This document shows, one piece after another, positions 22,122 to 33,589 of a stretch of DNA of 64,000 nucleotides. The notes below the pieces were generated by a model. That model ran no database searches, was not told the origin of the DNA, and saw only the letters and a list, made by a program, of their open reading frames with translations. The DNA lies in assembly GCA_017979445.1 (NCBI GenBank), contig CM030718.1, forward strand, positions 14,672,760-14,736,759. The letters run 5' to 3'. Numbering within the stretch: the first letter of the stretch is position 1; the number at the start of each line of letters is the position of its first letter. The stretch is from Akebia trifoliata (lineage: Eukaryota; Streptophyta; Magnoliopsida; Ranunculales; Lardizabalaceae). The translations under genes were made by a program, and so were the position numbers.

Positions 22122-22960
22122 TTATGCAATATCCTTTTTCGTGGGCCTGAATCCCAAACCGAAATGAGGAGTATACTTCTTTGCTTCAACCAGCATAGCT
22201 TTCCCTTTTCCTCCTAGTCCTAACCCTTGCCTGGGTCGGTAACTTTCCTTTTTCAAAACTCGGCCAATCATCAGATTTGCCTTTGATAGTTCTGTCTTCC
22301 TCTTCTCTTTCCCTTTTTCAATGTGGTTAACGGTAGCGAACTGATAAGAATGGCATAATGTTTTGTCCTTTGTCATTTCTATATCGATGAAAGGGACGTT
22401 CGGAGCTCTCCCGGTTGGGATTAGGTTCTCTGCCAAGATGGATATCATCCTCTGCCTCATGATAAATTTGACTCTTTGGTGCAAAGAGGAAGGCATTGCC
22501 CCAGCAATATGGATTCATGGCCTGCCCTGCAGTAAGTTAAAGGTTGTAGGTATCTCATGACCTCGAATGTTACCTCGAAGGTATAGGGTCCTATAGTGAT
22601 TGGTAAATCTATCTCGCCCAGAGAGTCCCTTTTCGAACTGTCAAAACCTCGGACAACCTTATTGTTGGGTTTAACATGCGACCAGTCAGCGTTATTTTCA
22701 AAATGTTTCAAGAGGACAGACATTGAGGGCTGAGCCATTATTGATTAACACCCTTGCAACCATTATGTCCTTGCACATGACCATGATATTTAATGGTTCA
22801 ACATGTCCCCGCCCCTCTGGCACGAATTCACTTTTTGTGAAGATGATGGGGTTGGGAGCTATGATTTGACCCATTGTTTGTTCCAACTGTTTGGGTGAAG
22901 TAGTCGAAGGTACATGTGATTTTCCAAGAACTCTCAACAGTACTTCTTAGTGTTCCTCCG
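22122..22960 (-). pseudogene. Element B protease
   Basis: Frames at 22698-22937, 22457-22738 and 22122-22496 together cover a Tat-type retropepsin: VARVLINNGSALNVCPL, then VVRGFDSSKRDSLGEIDLPI and TFEVTFEVM, then a 'PRQGLGLGGKG' G-patch-like segment. In related elements the active-site motif is V-L-I-D-N-G-S. Here it reads L-I-N-N-G-S, so the catalytic aspartate is replaced by asparagine. Confidence 0.8.
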
Positions 22961-25170
22961 ATTTTTGTAGCAAACCCAAAATGCTGATCTGTGCCGGCTA
23001 TTTGTTCAGTTGGTCAACTACATTATGCTCACTCTTGCGAATAAGCTAAATGAATCTACTGTTTCTTTATCTGACACTTTCCCTATTTTTTCTTCTTTGT
23101 CCTCTTCGTTTATCTTACCCTTCCCCTTTTCCTTTTTTTTTTCCTCATTCATTATTTTTTTTGCTGCCTCTTTTGTTTCTTCCCGGATGTTTATCCCTTT
23201 TACTAGCACTCTTTGGCACCTCCCAACTTTCGTTATGTGGCCAATGTCAGCCACCATCACTTTTTTTATCGTCTTAACCCTTGTTGACGTGGTGATAGTG
23301 GTCTCATAGCTCCAAGGGACTGCTTGGTTAAAGTTGTATGGAAATGGTTTTGGTAAGTGTATGGTGATTAGGGATGGATCGAGTTTTACATTGAGAATAA
23401 GAGGTGGTGGTTGTCACTTGGATGTCGTGGTGATGGGAAGAGCTACTTTAAGGGATGATGGAGTGTAAAGAATAACGAGAGGTGGTCGTGAGGATGAATG
23501 GTAAAGTATGTGAAGGGGGGGTCGAATCGAGTTTTGAGGATTTGGCGATGTATAGGGTATGACAAGTGGTGGTCGAGTGGTAGCATTGGGAATTTTGTGA
23601 GTAGGATAGATGGTGAGATCAGCCATTTTCAATGGCAATCGTGTATTTCGATGCTGGTTTGTCAAGTATTAGTTAACGGTGCTGACTGTTGACGTCTTTG
23701 ACTCCCTTATTAGGTGGATTTTAATATTTGACCTGATAGGAGCTATCAAAGTTGATGGATTAAAATCGAATTCCCCAAGAATGACATTTACTCTGTGCCC
23801 ACTTCCCCCTCCATTGTGAGTAGGTAAGGGGTTTTGGTTGATATTCTGTTGTTGAGGTGGGTTTACGAGCCCGTCCAGTATGAGAGCCTTCTTATCTATC
23901 AGGTTTTGTACCTGATATTTGACTTGCCAGCATTGATCTGTAGAATGCCCTGGAGCACCGATATGAAATTCATAAAATAAGTTAGGGTTGTATCCTTGTC
24001 TTTTCTCAGCTTCTGGATTTGGTAGCCTTTCCGCAAGATATTCACCCCTGAACAAGATCGAGAGTAATTCTGATAATGCCATTGACAATCTGATAAATAC
24101 CCTATTAACTCTATTAGGCTGTGCTTGCTGATTTTGTCCATATTGTGGTGCGGGCTATGTTGTCACAGCCTGTGGAGGAACCATCCGAAAAAGATTTTGT
24201 TGTGCTAGAGCCCAAGCAACTTGAGGTACTGGCGTCCAAGAAACTTGTGGTGCCGGTGGCCTTTGAACTGGTGCCTGAATAAAAAGAGGTTGACTAGGTT
24301 GTACATTATTGACTTGCATTTCCTCTCTCTTTTTGACAAAAGGTGCTGATTTTTTCTGTGCCCATATCTTTATTACTGCACTTAGGACCGTGAAGTCAAA
24401 TATTAAACCAGTTCAGATCTCATCCTCGACCCGGTCTGCTACTTGAACAAGATTTGAGAAATTACCAGTGGTATGACCTACTAGATGGGTGTAGAACAAA
24501 TGTCCCAATGTAAAGATAAACGTGGTGTTCATCTTTTGTTCGGTCATAGCGGACCGTACCTGGGAAGCTGACTCTTGCCACCTCTGGGCGTATTCTTTTA
24601 CTGTTTCCCTCTGCTTCCTCGTCATTCTAGCCATATTATTCTGGTCCAACCCTACATCTGTGTTGAACCTGTAGTTGTGCCAGAACATCTCAGCCAAGTC
24701 CTGCCAGTTCTTGATAAGTAAGTGGTCCAACCTTGAGAACCATTTGAGAGCCGACCCTATTAGACTTCTCTGAAACAACTGTACTAACAATTTGCCATCC
24801 TCGCCATATTGGCACATCAATCTACAGTATAGTTTGAGGTGCGACAGAGGACACTCAACGCCATTATATTTCTCGAATTCCGGGCATTTGCACTTAGTCG
24901 ACAGCTGGGCATTGGGATAGAAGCAAAAGTCCCTGAATCTTGTCCCTCCTAAAGTATTTGTACCCTTCATTAGTCTCATTTCCTCTTGAAGAGACTCAAT
25001 TTGCTAGGCCATTTTGTCATCAGTGGCATTTTTAGCCTCGGGAACCCTGAAGTCACATTCATCATCTAGGATTACCACCGGAGGTGGTTGATTCTGTGGG
25101 ATGTAAAGTGGAGGGCCCTGATGGCACAGTAGGAGGTGGGGTGGTCTGTTGATCTAGTCATGTTTGGTCA
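22961..25170 (-). pseudogene. Element B gag and gag-protease connector
   Basis: 24413-24979 is an open retrotrans_gag-like capsid segment (FEKYNGVECPLSHLKLYC, SLIGSALKWFSRLD, ETVKEYAQRWQE). N-terminal gag continues to about 25165 with one stop. 23669-24088 carries a nucleocapsid motif YEFHIGAPGHSTDQC, where the first cysteine of the usual C-x2-H-x4-H-type finger is tyrosine. 23018-23260 encodes a very lysine/glutamate-rich connector. Several frameshifts occur. Confidence 0.85.
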
Positions 25171-25549
25171 GGGGTTCCGGATTTGATGCAGATGCTTGGT
25201 GCTGAGTGGCTTCTACTTGCAGAAAGTTGGTACTACTTAAAAAGGCCATCAACATTGGTTCCTATCTTTTCGTTGTTTCTACTAGCTTCGCTATCATTGC
25301 ATTAGCTTCGGCAAGTTCACTTGTCGCAGGTTGTGGGTCCTCTGAGTTGTTCATAGTTGATGTAGATCGAAGGAAATACGGAGGCTTCTCAGGGTGTTTG
25401 TACTTCTTTCATTTGGCCATCTTATTCGTACAGAAGACCAAACGTTACTGTCTTATTTACAAAAAGGAACATGTACGATGTTTTATTAAGTTCGGTAATT
25501 TTTCGGGATAACACCTAAAAGGAAAATTTTAGTTAGGTAAAAAAACGTG
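25171..25549 (-). other. Element B region upstream of gag
   Basis: This lies between the minisatellite and the recognisable gag start. An open frame on the opposite (plus) strand at 25206-25511 looks like a shadow. No motif was found. Confidence 0.45.
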
Positions 25550-25925
25550 GTTCATCAGCACGGAGCTGGATCGTTTGAGAAAAAAAATTACATCAGCATG
25601 GAGCCGGCATCAACACAGAGTTGGAAGAACATTTTGAGAAAGAATTATATCAGCCAGAGCTGGCATCGATACGGAGTCGGTAGAACATTTTGAAAAAAAA
25701 TTACATCAGCCGGAGCTGGCATCGACACGGAATTGGTATAATTAAAAAGTGATTACATCAGCACGAAGCTGGCATCAACATAGAGTTAGTAAATATTTTG
25801 AAAAGGGAATTTCATCAGCTCGGGGTTTGCATTGACATCGAGTCGGACGAATATTTTTGAAAAAGAATTACATCAGCCGGAGCTGGCATCGACACAGAGT
25901 CGGTATGACATTTTGTAAAATTAAA
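25550..25925. repeat. Minisatellite in element B, about 57-bp unit
   Basis: The block catcagccggagctggcatc with 'gacacggagtcgg' and an A-rich spacer recurs seven times (near 25554, 25592, 25650, 25706, 25756, 25815, 25871). Unit lengths vary between about 38 and 60 bases because of the A-rich spacer. It sits between ORF1 and gag of element B. Confidence 0.8.
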
Positions 25926-26053
25926 TTTAATTGAAACAAGTTGAGTTGTTTGATTGGTTGTCATCTTTGTTAGATCACTGATAAGTCATGGGCTTGATTC
26001 AAAATCGGATATGTGTTGTGGATCCAATCTGAGATGGATATGGGTTGTGGACC
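25926..26053 (-). other. Element B sequence next to the A insertion, with target duplication
   Basis: A short imperfect repeat (ggatatgggttgtggacc) runs up to the insertion point and continues on the other side at 40734-40775. The five bases ggacc at 26049-26053 are the left copy of the target site duplication. Confidence 0.75.
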
Positions 26054-26837
26054 TGTAGACACCCCATTTTTGCATCCGCCTGATTAATCAACTCGTCAAC
26101 CCGATCGCAATGATTCCCAATGATGGATGTGTATTCCATTACTTTATTTTGTTACCAGATGTGTTTCAGAAATCCGGATGAGGTATCTCGAACTAACAAA
26201 ACCTTAGAAACCATGCTACGCTAGGAAAATACGACTCCAGAAACATAGAAATCATCATCTTATAGACCCAAAAAGAAGTTTCACGATAAAAATCACTAAA
26301 AAATTATCAAATTACCAAAATACCCCTAACCTCAAAACAACCCTAGAGCCTACGTTATGCTTAGGAAAACTCTCTCGAACACATAAAATAACAAATCGAA
26401 ATCAAATAAATCATTTCACCAATTTTAACAGAATTTGATAAAATTACGAAAATACCCCTCATAAAGTTCACGATCATTTCACACAAAAAATTTCATAAAT
26501 GACACAAACTAATATTTCCATTGAATTCCTTACGAAAAATTAATTCTAAAACATCTTAGAACATTAAAAACCGACTTAAAATACGAAAAGTCCTCTCCGG
26601 GGGCAAAATGATAATTTCACAATTTTCATAATTAAAATTTTCGAAATTAATAAATAAAATATTAAATAATTAAAGTGAAATATTAATAAAATTAATTTAA
26701 AAATTGGAACTAAAAAAATTGATCAATCGGGCTCTCAGGCAAAATTATTGAGGGTTCGTGAGATATTTCTTTAAGGACCCCTCCATTTGGGGGTTCAAAG
26801 AATTAAAGATATAATAGAGGGGGGTTCTCCAAAAATT

Positions 26838-27175
26838 TAAAGTCAATCAAGCAAGACTAAAGTCAAAGTATTAAAGTCAATCAAGCAAGACTGAAGTCAA
26901 AATTAAAGTCAATTAAGCAAGACTGAAGTCAAGATATTAAAAGTCAATCAATTAAGACTAAAGTCAAAATATTAAAAGTCAATCAAATAAGACCAAAAGT
27001 CAAAATCATAATAGAGTTCTAATTAAATAATAACTCTATTTAATAAAGTTCTAATTAAAACACAACTCCACCTAAAACAATTCTAATTAAAATACAACTC
27101 TACCTAAAACAAGTCTAACTAAAACACAACTCTAATTAAAAGAACTCTAATTAAACACTAACTCTATCTAAATCA
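26838..27175 (+). repeat. Short tandem repeats inside the element A LTR
   Basis: There are two blocks. The first is about five units of 'aaagtcaatcaagcaagact' type (roughly 33 bases each). The second has several units of 'attctaattaaaacacaact' type (about 30 bases). Both are present again in the 3' LTR at 39775-40110. Confidence 0.75.
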
Positions 27176-27190
27176 ACCCTTAAAAAAAAT

Positions 27191-27200
27191 CTATAAATAG
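27191..27200 (+). promoter_or_regulatory. LTR promoter TATA box (element A 5' LTR)
   Basis: CTATAAATAG is a good plant TATA box, about 600 bases before the LTR end and conserved in the 3' LTR at 40127. Transcription would start about 30 bases downstream and mark the U3/R border. This is inferred from sequence only. Confidence 0.65.
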
Positions 27201-27797
27201 GGGTCCTCACACCCTATTTTCGTATCAAATCATAAACCCTAAGAGAAGTAGGTTTAAAAACTCCCCTAGCCTCCCATAAACCCTAGTTTTGGAGCCCCAA
27301 CTCCTTACCTAACATCCCTTCTTCGATTTTAGCCTAAAAAACACCTAAAAGCCCTCCAAAAATATACCAAAAACCTATAAACAAATTCGAAGAATCCAGA
27401 TCTAAGGAAAGGTTACCTTGTCTCGGAGATCAGAAATCAGATCCGGAGACAGACTGAAGTAAGGAATACTGAACAAGGACTTACTCTGTCAAATCTGAGG
27501 GAACGATAAAGTTGTCTTCGGAAAGGTATAATTTCTTAATGTTTTTATCTAGATTTTTTTAGCAATGTAATTTATTTGGGAAATTAGTAGAGACCGACTT
27601 TGACCGGGCAGGGTTGGTACCTAACACCTTCCAACCCCGTAACGTGATCCCCGGATCCTTTTTTCTTTCGTAGATTAGCAATGTTTGGCTTCCTTAGAGT
27701 CAGTTTGATTCCTAGACCTTAATAACTAGGTGGCGACTCCCAAACCTCAAGGGTCAAAAGTGGATCCGTGCACCTCGCGGATCGAGGGCCCTTTCAG

Positions 27798-27815
27798 TGG
27801 TGACTCCGCTGGGGA
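27798..27815 (+). promoter_or_regulatory. Primer binding site, tRNA-Arg type (element A)
   Basis: TGGTGACTCCGCTGGGGA lies one base after the LTR. It differs at two positions from the complement of the 3' end of plant tRNA-Arg(ACG) as I recall it (TGGCGACTCCACTGGGGA). A tRNA-Arg primer is typical of Ogre elements. Confidence 0.8.
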
Positions 27816-28663
27816 AATTTGAGGATTAGACTTGAAAAGCCCCAAGTTTGGGAAGCATTGCCAGTAGAAACTAATTTTTTTTAATTATTTTATTTTATTT
27901 TTAGTTATTTGTTTATTTGATTATTTTATTTTATTTTATTTTATTTATTTATTTTTTATCATTCTTTTTGGATCAATTATTGAGCACTGGTTTGGATGTT
28001 GAATATGTTGTTTTGGCATTTTTTTATGGATCATCAAGGGTCATTCGGAATGACCTTAAAATCATGCAGGATTTCTAGAAGGTAATGGTCTAAAATAGGG
28101 GAGTTGATTCATTTTTATTTGGATTATTTTTTGTTTGTATTATCCTTTATCAATACCCTTTGGTACAATTTTAGATATTTCAGATTTGGCATACAATTTT
28201 CTTTTTAGTTCAATCTAGGGTCATTTTGGGGATGACCTTAAATAATGAAAGATTCAAATTGACATAAATTGAGGATGGAATGATGGTGATTGAGAGGAGA
28301 GTTATGATTATTTAAAAAAAAAAAAATTGGATGAATTTTTTTTAGTGCGTTATTAAGCATATGCGGCGAGTTGTGAAAAAAAATTATTTGTGAGTAATGC
28401 ACTAAGAAACCAAAAAATTTCATTTTTTTAATGTTGTTCGTGATGAGGAGAGAATTTCAAAAAAAAAAATTCAGAAAAAAATTATAAAAAAAAATAAAAA
28501 AAATTTAACGTGGTGTGCCATTAGCAGAAAACAGCTTTTACTGTTTTTATCTCCTTCTCCATGTTTAAAAAGCGAAAAACCACAAACAACAGAGGACGTT
28601 TTTCTTGTTTTCTCTCTCTCTCTCTCTTCACAACTTTTTCTCCACATTTTTCAAACCCTTTTT
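27816..28663 (+). other. Element A leader, AT-rich
   Basis: It has long A and T runs and no coding signal. A (CT)n stretch at about 28612-28627 just before the PRA1 fragment may be part of the captured transcript's 5' region, but this is not provable here. Confidence 0.45.
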
Positions 28664-28951
28664 GATTCGCTTATGGTTCCCTTTAATCGCACTTTCTCAA
28701 ATTGAAAAACTCTTGGAGTGTTAAATGTGCTCACGATTGTTGTAATCTTTATCACAAGTGTTGGATCTTTACTGATCTCTGCTCTTATGATTGGATTGGT
28801 GATTGTTTGTGCTCATGATGCACTAAGGGTTCCTGAAGATTTGTTTCTTGATAATCAAGAACGAACCTCTGTTGGATTCCTCTCGTTCCTTGGTGGCGCT
28901 ACTTCATCTATTGCCACTGCTGCCACACCCTCCATTGCTGCACGTATCTAA
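28664..28951 (+). pseudogene. PRA1-family gene fragment captured by element A
   Basis: The reading frame that ends at the TAA at 28949-28951 encodes NRTFSN, a stop, KTLGVLNVLTIVVIF, then SVGSLLISALMIGLVIV, AHDALRVPEDLFLD and LSFLGGATSS. This is the C-terminal half of a plant PRA1 (prenylated Rab acceptor) protein, a small membrane protein of the ER-Golgi system that binds Rab GTPases. Two hydrophobic segments and the conserved VPEDLFLD motif are visible. The N-terminal third is missing and one in-frame TGA interrupts the R-E position of RTFSDRETLG. It lies in the leader of element A, in sense orientation, between the primer site and the duplicated block, so it travelled with the element. Confidence 0.85.
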
Positions 28952-29300
28952 AGATCTGATATGTTTCATCTGATTGATCACAATGAAATTGGTTGTGGAA
29001 ACCAGTGGTTCTTCGTTCAATTTTATATTCTTATTTTCTGTTTTAGTAGAATTGTTCCTATAGTCGGATTTGTCTCTTGTGATATTGGCTAAAAGGGGGT
29101 TGGATTTGATGAACATGAAAAACCCAATTTTTACCTGATTTTAAGGGGTTTTACCGTTCTTTTATCCTGACAAATCGAATTTTGATCTAGTTTTTTAGGC
29201 TCTTTTATCATTGATTTTAAGGGGTTGGATTGTGAAGAGTTCAATTTTTTTTTATAAAAAAAAAAAAGGGAATGAGCTAGTCTTACTAGCTTAGAAAGGT
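28952..29300 (+). other. Likely captured 3' UTR of the PRA1 fragment
   Basis: Sequence directly after the PRA1 stop codon is T-rich and non-repetitive and does not match the leader of element B. I infer that it was carried in with the gene, but its right edge is not defined. Confidence 0.35.
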
Positions 29301-29317
29301 TTCTTCCTTACAAATGG

Positions 29318-29605
29318 TCATTGACCTCGCCACGTGACATCCAAGAGTAATCCAATACCACTACGTGTGGCAGGTGAAATTTTGAGAATCTTTAAAAAAA
29401 AAAAAAATTAATTAATTTTCATTGTGAATTTTGATTTTAAATTTGTTTTCATAGTCCTCATTTTCAAAACATTGGATTAAAATTAAAAAATGTGAATTTC
29501 ACCTTTGGATTTAAGTTTCTCCATTAAATCTAGAAAGCTATGGCATTGGATTACCGTTGAGATGACCACGTTGGCCTAGTGACCCTTAGTAAATTTTGAA
29601 CTCTC
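29318..29605. mobile_element. Possible foldback (MITE-like) element
   Basis: The left arm (ggtcattgacctcgccacgt ... gtaatccaatacca) and the reverse complement of the right arm (ggtcactaggccaacgtggt ... gtaatccaatgcca) are about 75% similar. The centre also folds (gtgaaatttt / aaatgtgaatttcac). No target duplication was identified. Confidence 0.45.
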
Positions 29606-29999
29606 TTTGTGTTGGTCAAATTAAATTATTTTTAAAAAAAATCAATTTGTTTAATTTATTTATTAATAGGCTTCTTTATTTATTTATTTTTTTTTAGGAT
29701 TTTCTTTTATTGTTTAAAAAAAAAGGGGTATTTGATTTTAAAATCTCCATCCTAACGAATATCCAGTCATCCTCAATTCAATATGTTTTGAAATTCTGAA
29801 TTATTTTGGGCCACCCGAAATAACTCTTGATTAGAATACATAAGGAAATAATGTTGGATTAAATGCTTGCTTCTAACATGGATATATGCTTGATATGCTT
29901 ATCTTTAATCATGTGATTTGAATGGTTTTGATCTTGATTAAGTATTCATGTGATTGGGATAGTGTTTATTTTGATTAAATATTCATGCAACTCATGTTA
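29606..29999 (+). other. Element A leader, AT-rich
   Basis: No feature is seen apart from A/T runs. Confidence 0.4.
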
Positions 30000-30334
30000 T
30001 AATGATTGGATTGATTGAGCCTATGGGCCCATTTGTTTGAAAAGGCCCGGGGCACACCCCACCCTGTTTTGCACACACCACATGCACGTTTACTGTTTTA
30101 TCCACTTACACGTCCCATATAGTCAACGTGGCAATAGTGCGTGGCCCGGTTTCTTCAGAGATGCGACGTCATTCATGAAAACCACAACTCCAGTCACGTA
30201 CCTTATGGTATATCAAACTGGGGCATCGATATCGTCTGATCAGGTGATTCTGAGAAGTATGTTGATACACCCAGGCTGGAGTAACCTGAGCCTTTGACCT
30301 ATTGTGAGCCACACAGTCACATGTCCCGATTGCC
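30000..30334 (+). other. Element A leader homologous to the element B leader
   Basis: From gggcccatttgtttgaaaag it matches, in opposite orientation, 42960-43320 of element B, including the 'aacgtggcaatagtgcgtgg' block and the text around 'accacaactccagtcacgta'. This is the region between primer site and ORF1. Confidence 0.7.
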
Positions 30335-31019
30335 AACGTAGTACTAGTACGTGGTCGGTCCCCTCGTGGGATGCCAAACCATTTATGAAAGCTACAACTC
30401 TTGACTCGTACCCATAGGTATGGAAAGATAATCTCTAAGTATATCTATTGCACTTCTTGATCAAAACCGGTGCCTAAGCAAGATCTTGCCCCGCTGTACC
30501 CTACTGTACGAGGGGGATAGACTACGTCTATTCTAGACGAGAGGTATTTAAGTGGGCCCTTGCTCAGCATTGTGCGCCACCTCTCAACTGGAGATCAAAC
30601 TTGTTGTTTTTGACTTCAGAGAAGTGAATTGAAGTTTTAGATTATCACCTATACGGTATATCAAACCAAGTCACCATGTATCGAGAGGTATATAGGTGTG
30701 CTTGGACAAGGTAGCCAGATAAAGATGCATTGCACGTAGTAAGCTTAGAGTCTAGAAACCTTCCCAGTAGGTCACGACTCGAACTTATCGCGGGTGTTCC
30801 CGGGTTGTTTATTGAATGGAACCTTTTGATTGAAGAATGTATGTGAATGGTGTGAATGGTGAGATCAGAGTGTATGATTGTCCTCAAGGATAAAAAATAT
30901 TGTTTTTGAAAATCAAAATGGGTGCACCGACCCAATAAAAAATCCATTCTTTTACAATAATGACCCAGTCCATCCCGATCCAACAATCATAATGGACCGG
31001 GCCATTTAAATCAAAATGA

Positions 31020-31290
31020 AAATCGAATTTTTAAAGAAGAAAAGGAAAATTTTTTCAAGAAAAGAATGTTCTCCAAAAGAAGTGTTGTTTAAAAAAAATG
31101 TTTTCCAAAAAAAGTGTTGATCTCTAGGAAAAATGTTTTCTAAGAAAAAGTGTTTTCCAGAAAATATTTTCCATAAGAACAAGATTTTCCAAGAGAAAAT
31201 GCTTTCCAAATAAAAAACTATTTTTTAGAGAAAAAATATTTTTCAGAAGAAAAAGTTTTCCAAAAGAAAAGAAAATGAAGGAAAAATGAT
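31020..31290 (+). repeat. Degenerate A-rich short repeat (copy 1)
   Basis: Many variants of 'gttttccaaaaaaa' follow each other at 15-20-base intervals. The minus strand reads as repeated F-W-K-I-F / F-L-E-N-I-F, an artefact of the repeat. It recurs at 34432-34701. Confidence 0.7.
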
Positions 31291-31984
31291 TTACAAAAGA
31301 TCTATTTTTGCATGGAAAATTTTTGAAATATGTTTTTTACCAAAAATCTATTTTTTGCATGGACCTTATAAAATTATCAAAATATGTTTTTCTAAAAAGA
31401 AAATGATTGCAAAAAATAATCAGAATTGTGAAAATTGTTATTCAAGAAAAACATTATTTTCAAGAGTGCAATAAAATTATTTTCCTTCTACATAATCATT
31501 GAATGGATGAATTATTTAATGGATTGGTGCACAGAATCCAATAAAATTTTAGGGTTCATTTAAAATGTTATCAAGGGGGTGACACTGGAATTAGTTAAAT
31601 TCACCTTCAAAGAGGTTTAAGGGTTATCATTGTATCTAAGCTCAATCGTCCATCATCTAGCTAGGGTTGTAAATCCGGTCAGTTAGAGTCAACGTCAATA
31701 TCAAGTCAACAGTCAGAAATGACCTCAAAATTTCTCAACATCGTCTAGTTGTTCTTTGAAGATTATAGTGCTTCAATCCTACCGGTTGTAAGCAATATTT
31801 CAGTCCTCAGTCCTAATCAAACTCGTGTAGGTACTTGTCTTGAGTTTTCGTGAGTCATTTGGGTTAGTTCAAGTCCTTTTTTCCAGCAAGGTCATGTCTT
31901 CCTTAGATTGAGTTTACTCTTTCCTATTGAGTCAAGTTAGTTCGTCGAGTCTATAGAGGTGTCTGTAACCCTTTCTGAATTTGA

Positions 31985-32800
31985 TTGGATAAAGAAAATT
32001 TTTGAATACCCCGAGCACATTAACGAATTAACTAATAATCTAGCTTCAAGGATATATTTTTCTCCTGAACAAGAAGATGAAAGTCGGGCTCAAGAAGGCA
32101 AAGGTCATTGACAGTGGAACATAAATTAAATCCTAAAGAGATTCAAATAGAAATCATCCTATCCCTAGAGGAGCACAAAAGGATAATGAATTTTCTCAGA
32201 AATTTCAAAAGACTTGTTCGCTTGGGCCTATGAGGATATGTTAGGTGCAAGTTTGGGTGTTGTCTGACACGGATTATATATTGACTTGATAAAAGGAGAT
32301 CAAGGAAGATGTTATAAAATGTATTAGTGCTAGACTTTTCAACATGGTAGAGCTCCCAAAATAGATTACATTTTCAGACTAATGAAATAGTTGAAGCGGT
32401 ATTGATATTTGATAATGGGTTGTACATCAAAGCTTAAGTTGTTACTCTATATTTAAAGTTCAAGATCTGGCATCACAAATCATCTCCCTACGTTCTCAGA
32501 CTAATGGAAAGGTTGAAGCAGCCAGTAAAAAATCTCAAAACAATCATCAAGACAGTGCGTCAATCACACTAGGATTAGTTAGAGAAGTTACCATTCATAC
32601 TAGGGGAACATCATACTTCAATGCAATCTTCTATTAGAGCTATTCCCTACTTTCTAGTGTATGATATGGAAGCAATCTTACCAGTTGAAATGTAAATCTC
32701 GTATTTCAAGGCCTTCAAGGAAAGTCAATTGTTAGAAGTAGATTGGGTTCGTCAACGGTATGAAGAATTAAACTTGATCGAAGAAAAATGACTAAGAGCT
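31985..32800 (+). pseudogene. Deleted pol: RT N-terminus joined to integrase core end (copy 1)
   Basis: Around 32130-32260, NPKEIQIEIILSLEEHKRIM and then, after a frameshift, DLFAWAYEDMLGASLGVV correspond to the region just before the RT fingers. Shortly after 32340 the sequence passes to integrase ('FKIWHHKSSPYVLRLME', then 'IPYFLVYDMEAILPVEM'). The RT palm, both RNase H domains and most of the integrase core are therefore deleted. Frames are broken. Confidence 0.8.
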
Positions 32801-33067
32801 TTGTACCACTTGCAAGCTTATCAAAGAAGAGTCGTCCGTGCGTTTGACAAAAAGATCAAGGCCCGTCACTTACAAGTCAAGGATTTAGTACTCAAAGATA
32901 ATCGGATACTTATTTTTGACCCTAAAGGGAAGTTCAAACCAAATTGGGGAGGTCCGGTCATCATCAAGAAAATATTATCAGGAAAAACTGTCAGACTTCA
33001 AGATCATGATGGAATCGAATTACCAGAGTCAACCAACCTTGACCAGATCAAATGGTACTACATTTAA
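32801..33067 (+). pseudogene. Integrase C-terminal domain, open (copy 1)
   Basis: The 88-codon open stretch reads YHLQAYQRRVVRAFDKKIKA, VKDLVLKDNRI, GKFKPNWGGPVIIKKILSGK and ends DQIKWYYI. This is the typical C-terminal end of Tat-lineage integrase. Upstream it continues the broken integrase in the same frame after a TGA. By itself it has no catalytic residues. Confidence 0.85.
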
Positions 33068-33589
33068 GGAGGCCATCTTTGGCCGAATCAATTTTCTTGC
33101 TACCCAGTTCAATATCTCCTTTCTCAGCTCTTTGCAGTCTTTTTAAGAAAAAATAATGCCTTTTTCTTTCTCAGCCCGTTCACCTAACCTAGGGGAAGAA
33201 AAAATTCAAACTACGTTTTAGTCTGATCCCAAAATTCTGGGGTACGTAGGCAACCTGAGAAGTTACTTCAAGTCCGATCACATCAAAATAAAAAAATCTA
33301 TTTCCTCACACAATAAAAAATCAAGAAAAAATTCTAAAGAAAAAGAAATCCAAAATGGGGAAGAAAATTTAAGGAAAAAGAAAACAATTTAAAAGGAAAT
33401 GCCACACAAGGGGCATTTGGGTTTTTGAGCCTCAAAATTCCTTTCTTTTTATACCCAGTCCTAAGCCCACTTATAAAAGTCCTCCTAAGTACCGTACGAA
33501 AAGTCAAAGAAGATAGCAAAGCATGATCAGACAGTAACTCTAGAAGATCAGAAGAGAAGAAAAAGATAAAAAAAAATAAAAATGATAAA

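Larger units (their letters stand above)
26054..27796 (+). repeat. Element A 5' LTR
   Basis: It starts TGTAGACACCCCATTTTTG and ends CTTTCA. It is colinear with 39003-40733. Over the first 400 bases I count about 18 differences, nearly all transitions, that is 4-5%. Confidence 0.93.

Noticed and set aside
23010..23309. Plus-strand hydrophobic open frames (F/S/L-rich)
   Set aside because: They are the antisense shadow of the lysine/glutamate-rich gag-protease connector on the minus strand.
30645..30986. Minus-strand open frame of 113 codons, present twice (also 34057-34398)
   Set aside because: It lies in leader sequence shared with element B, where the frame is not kept. The duplication alone explains its two copies.
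31006..31209. Minus-strand open frame of 67 codons (repeated at 34418-34621)
   Set aside because: It is a translation of the A-rich ttttcca repeat, with no protein-like composition.
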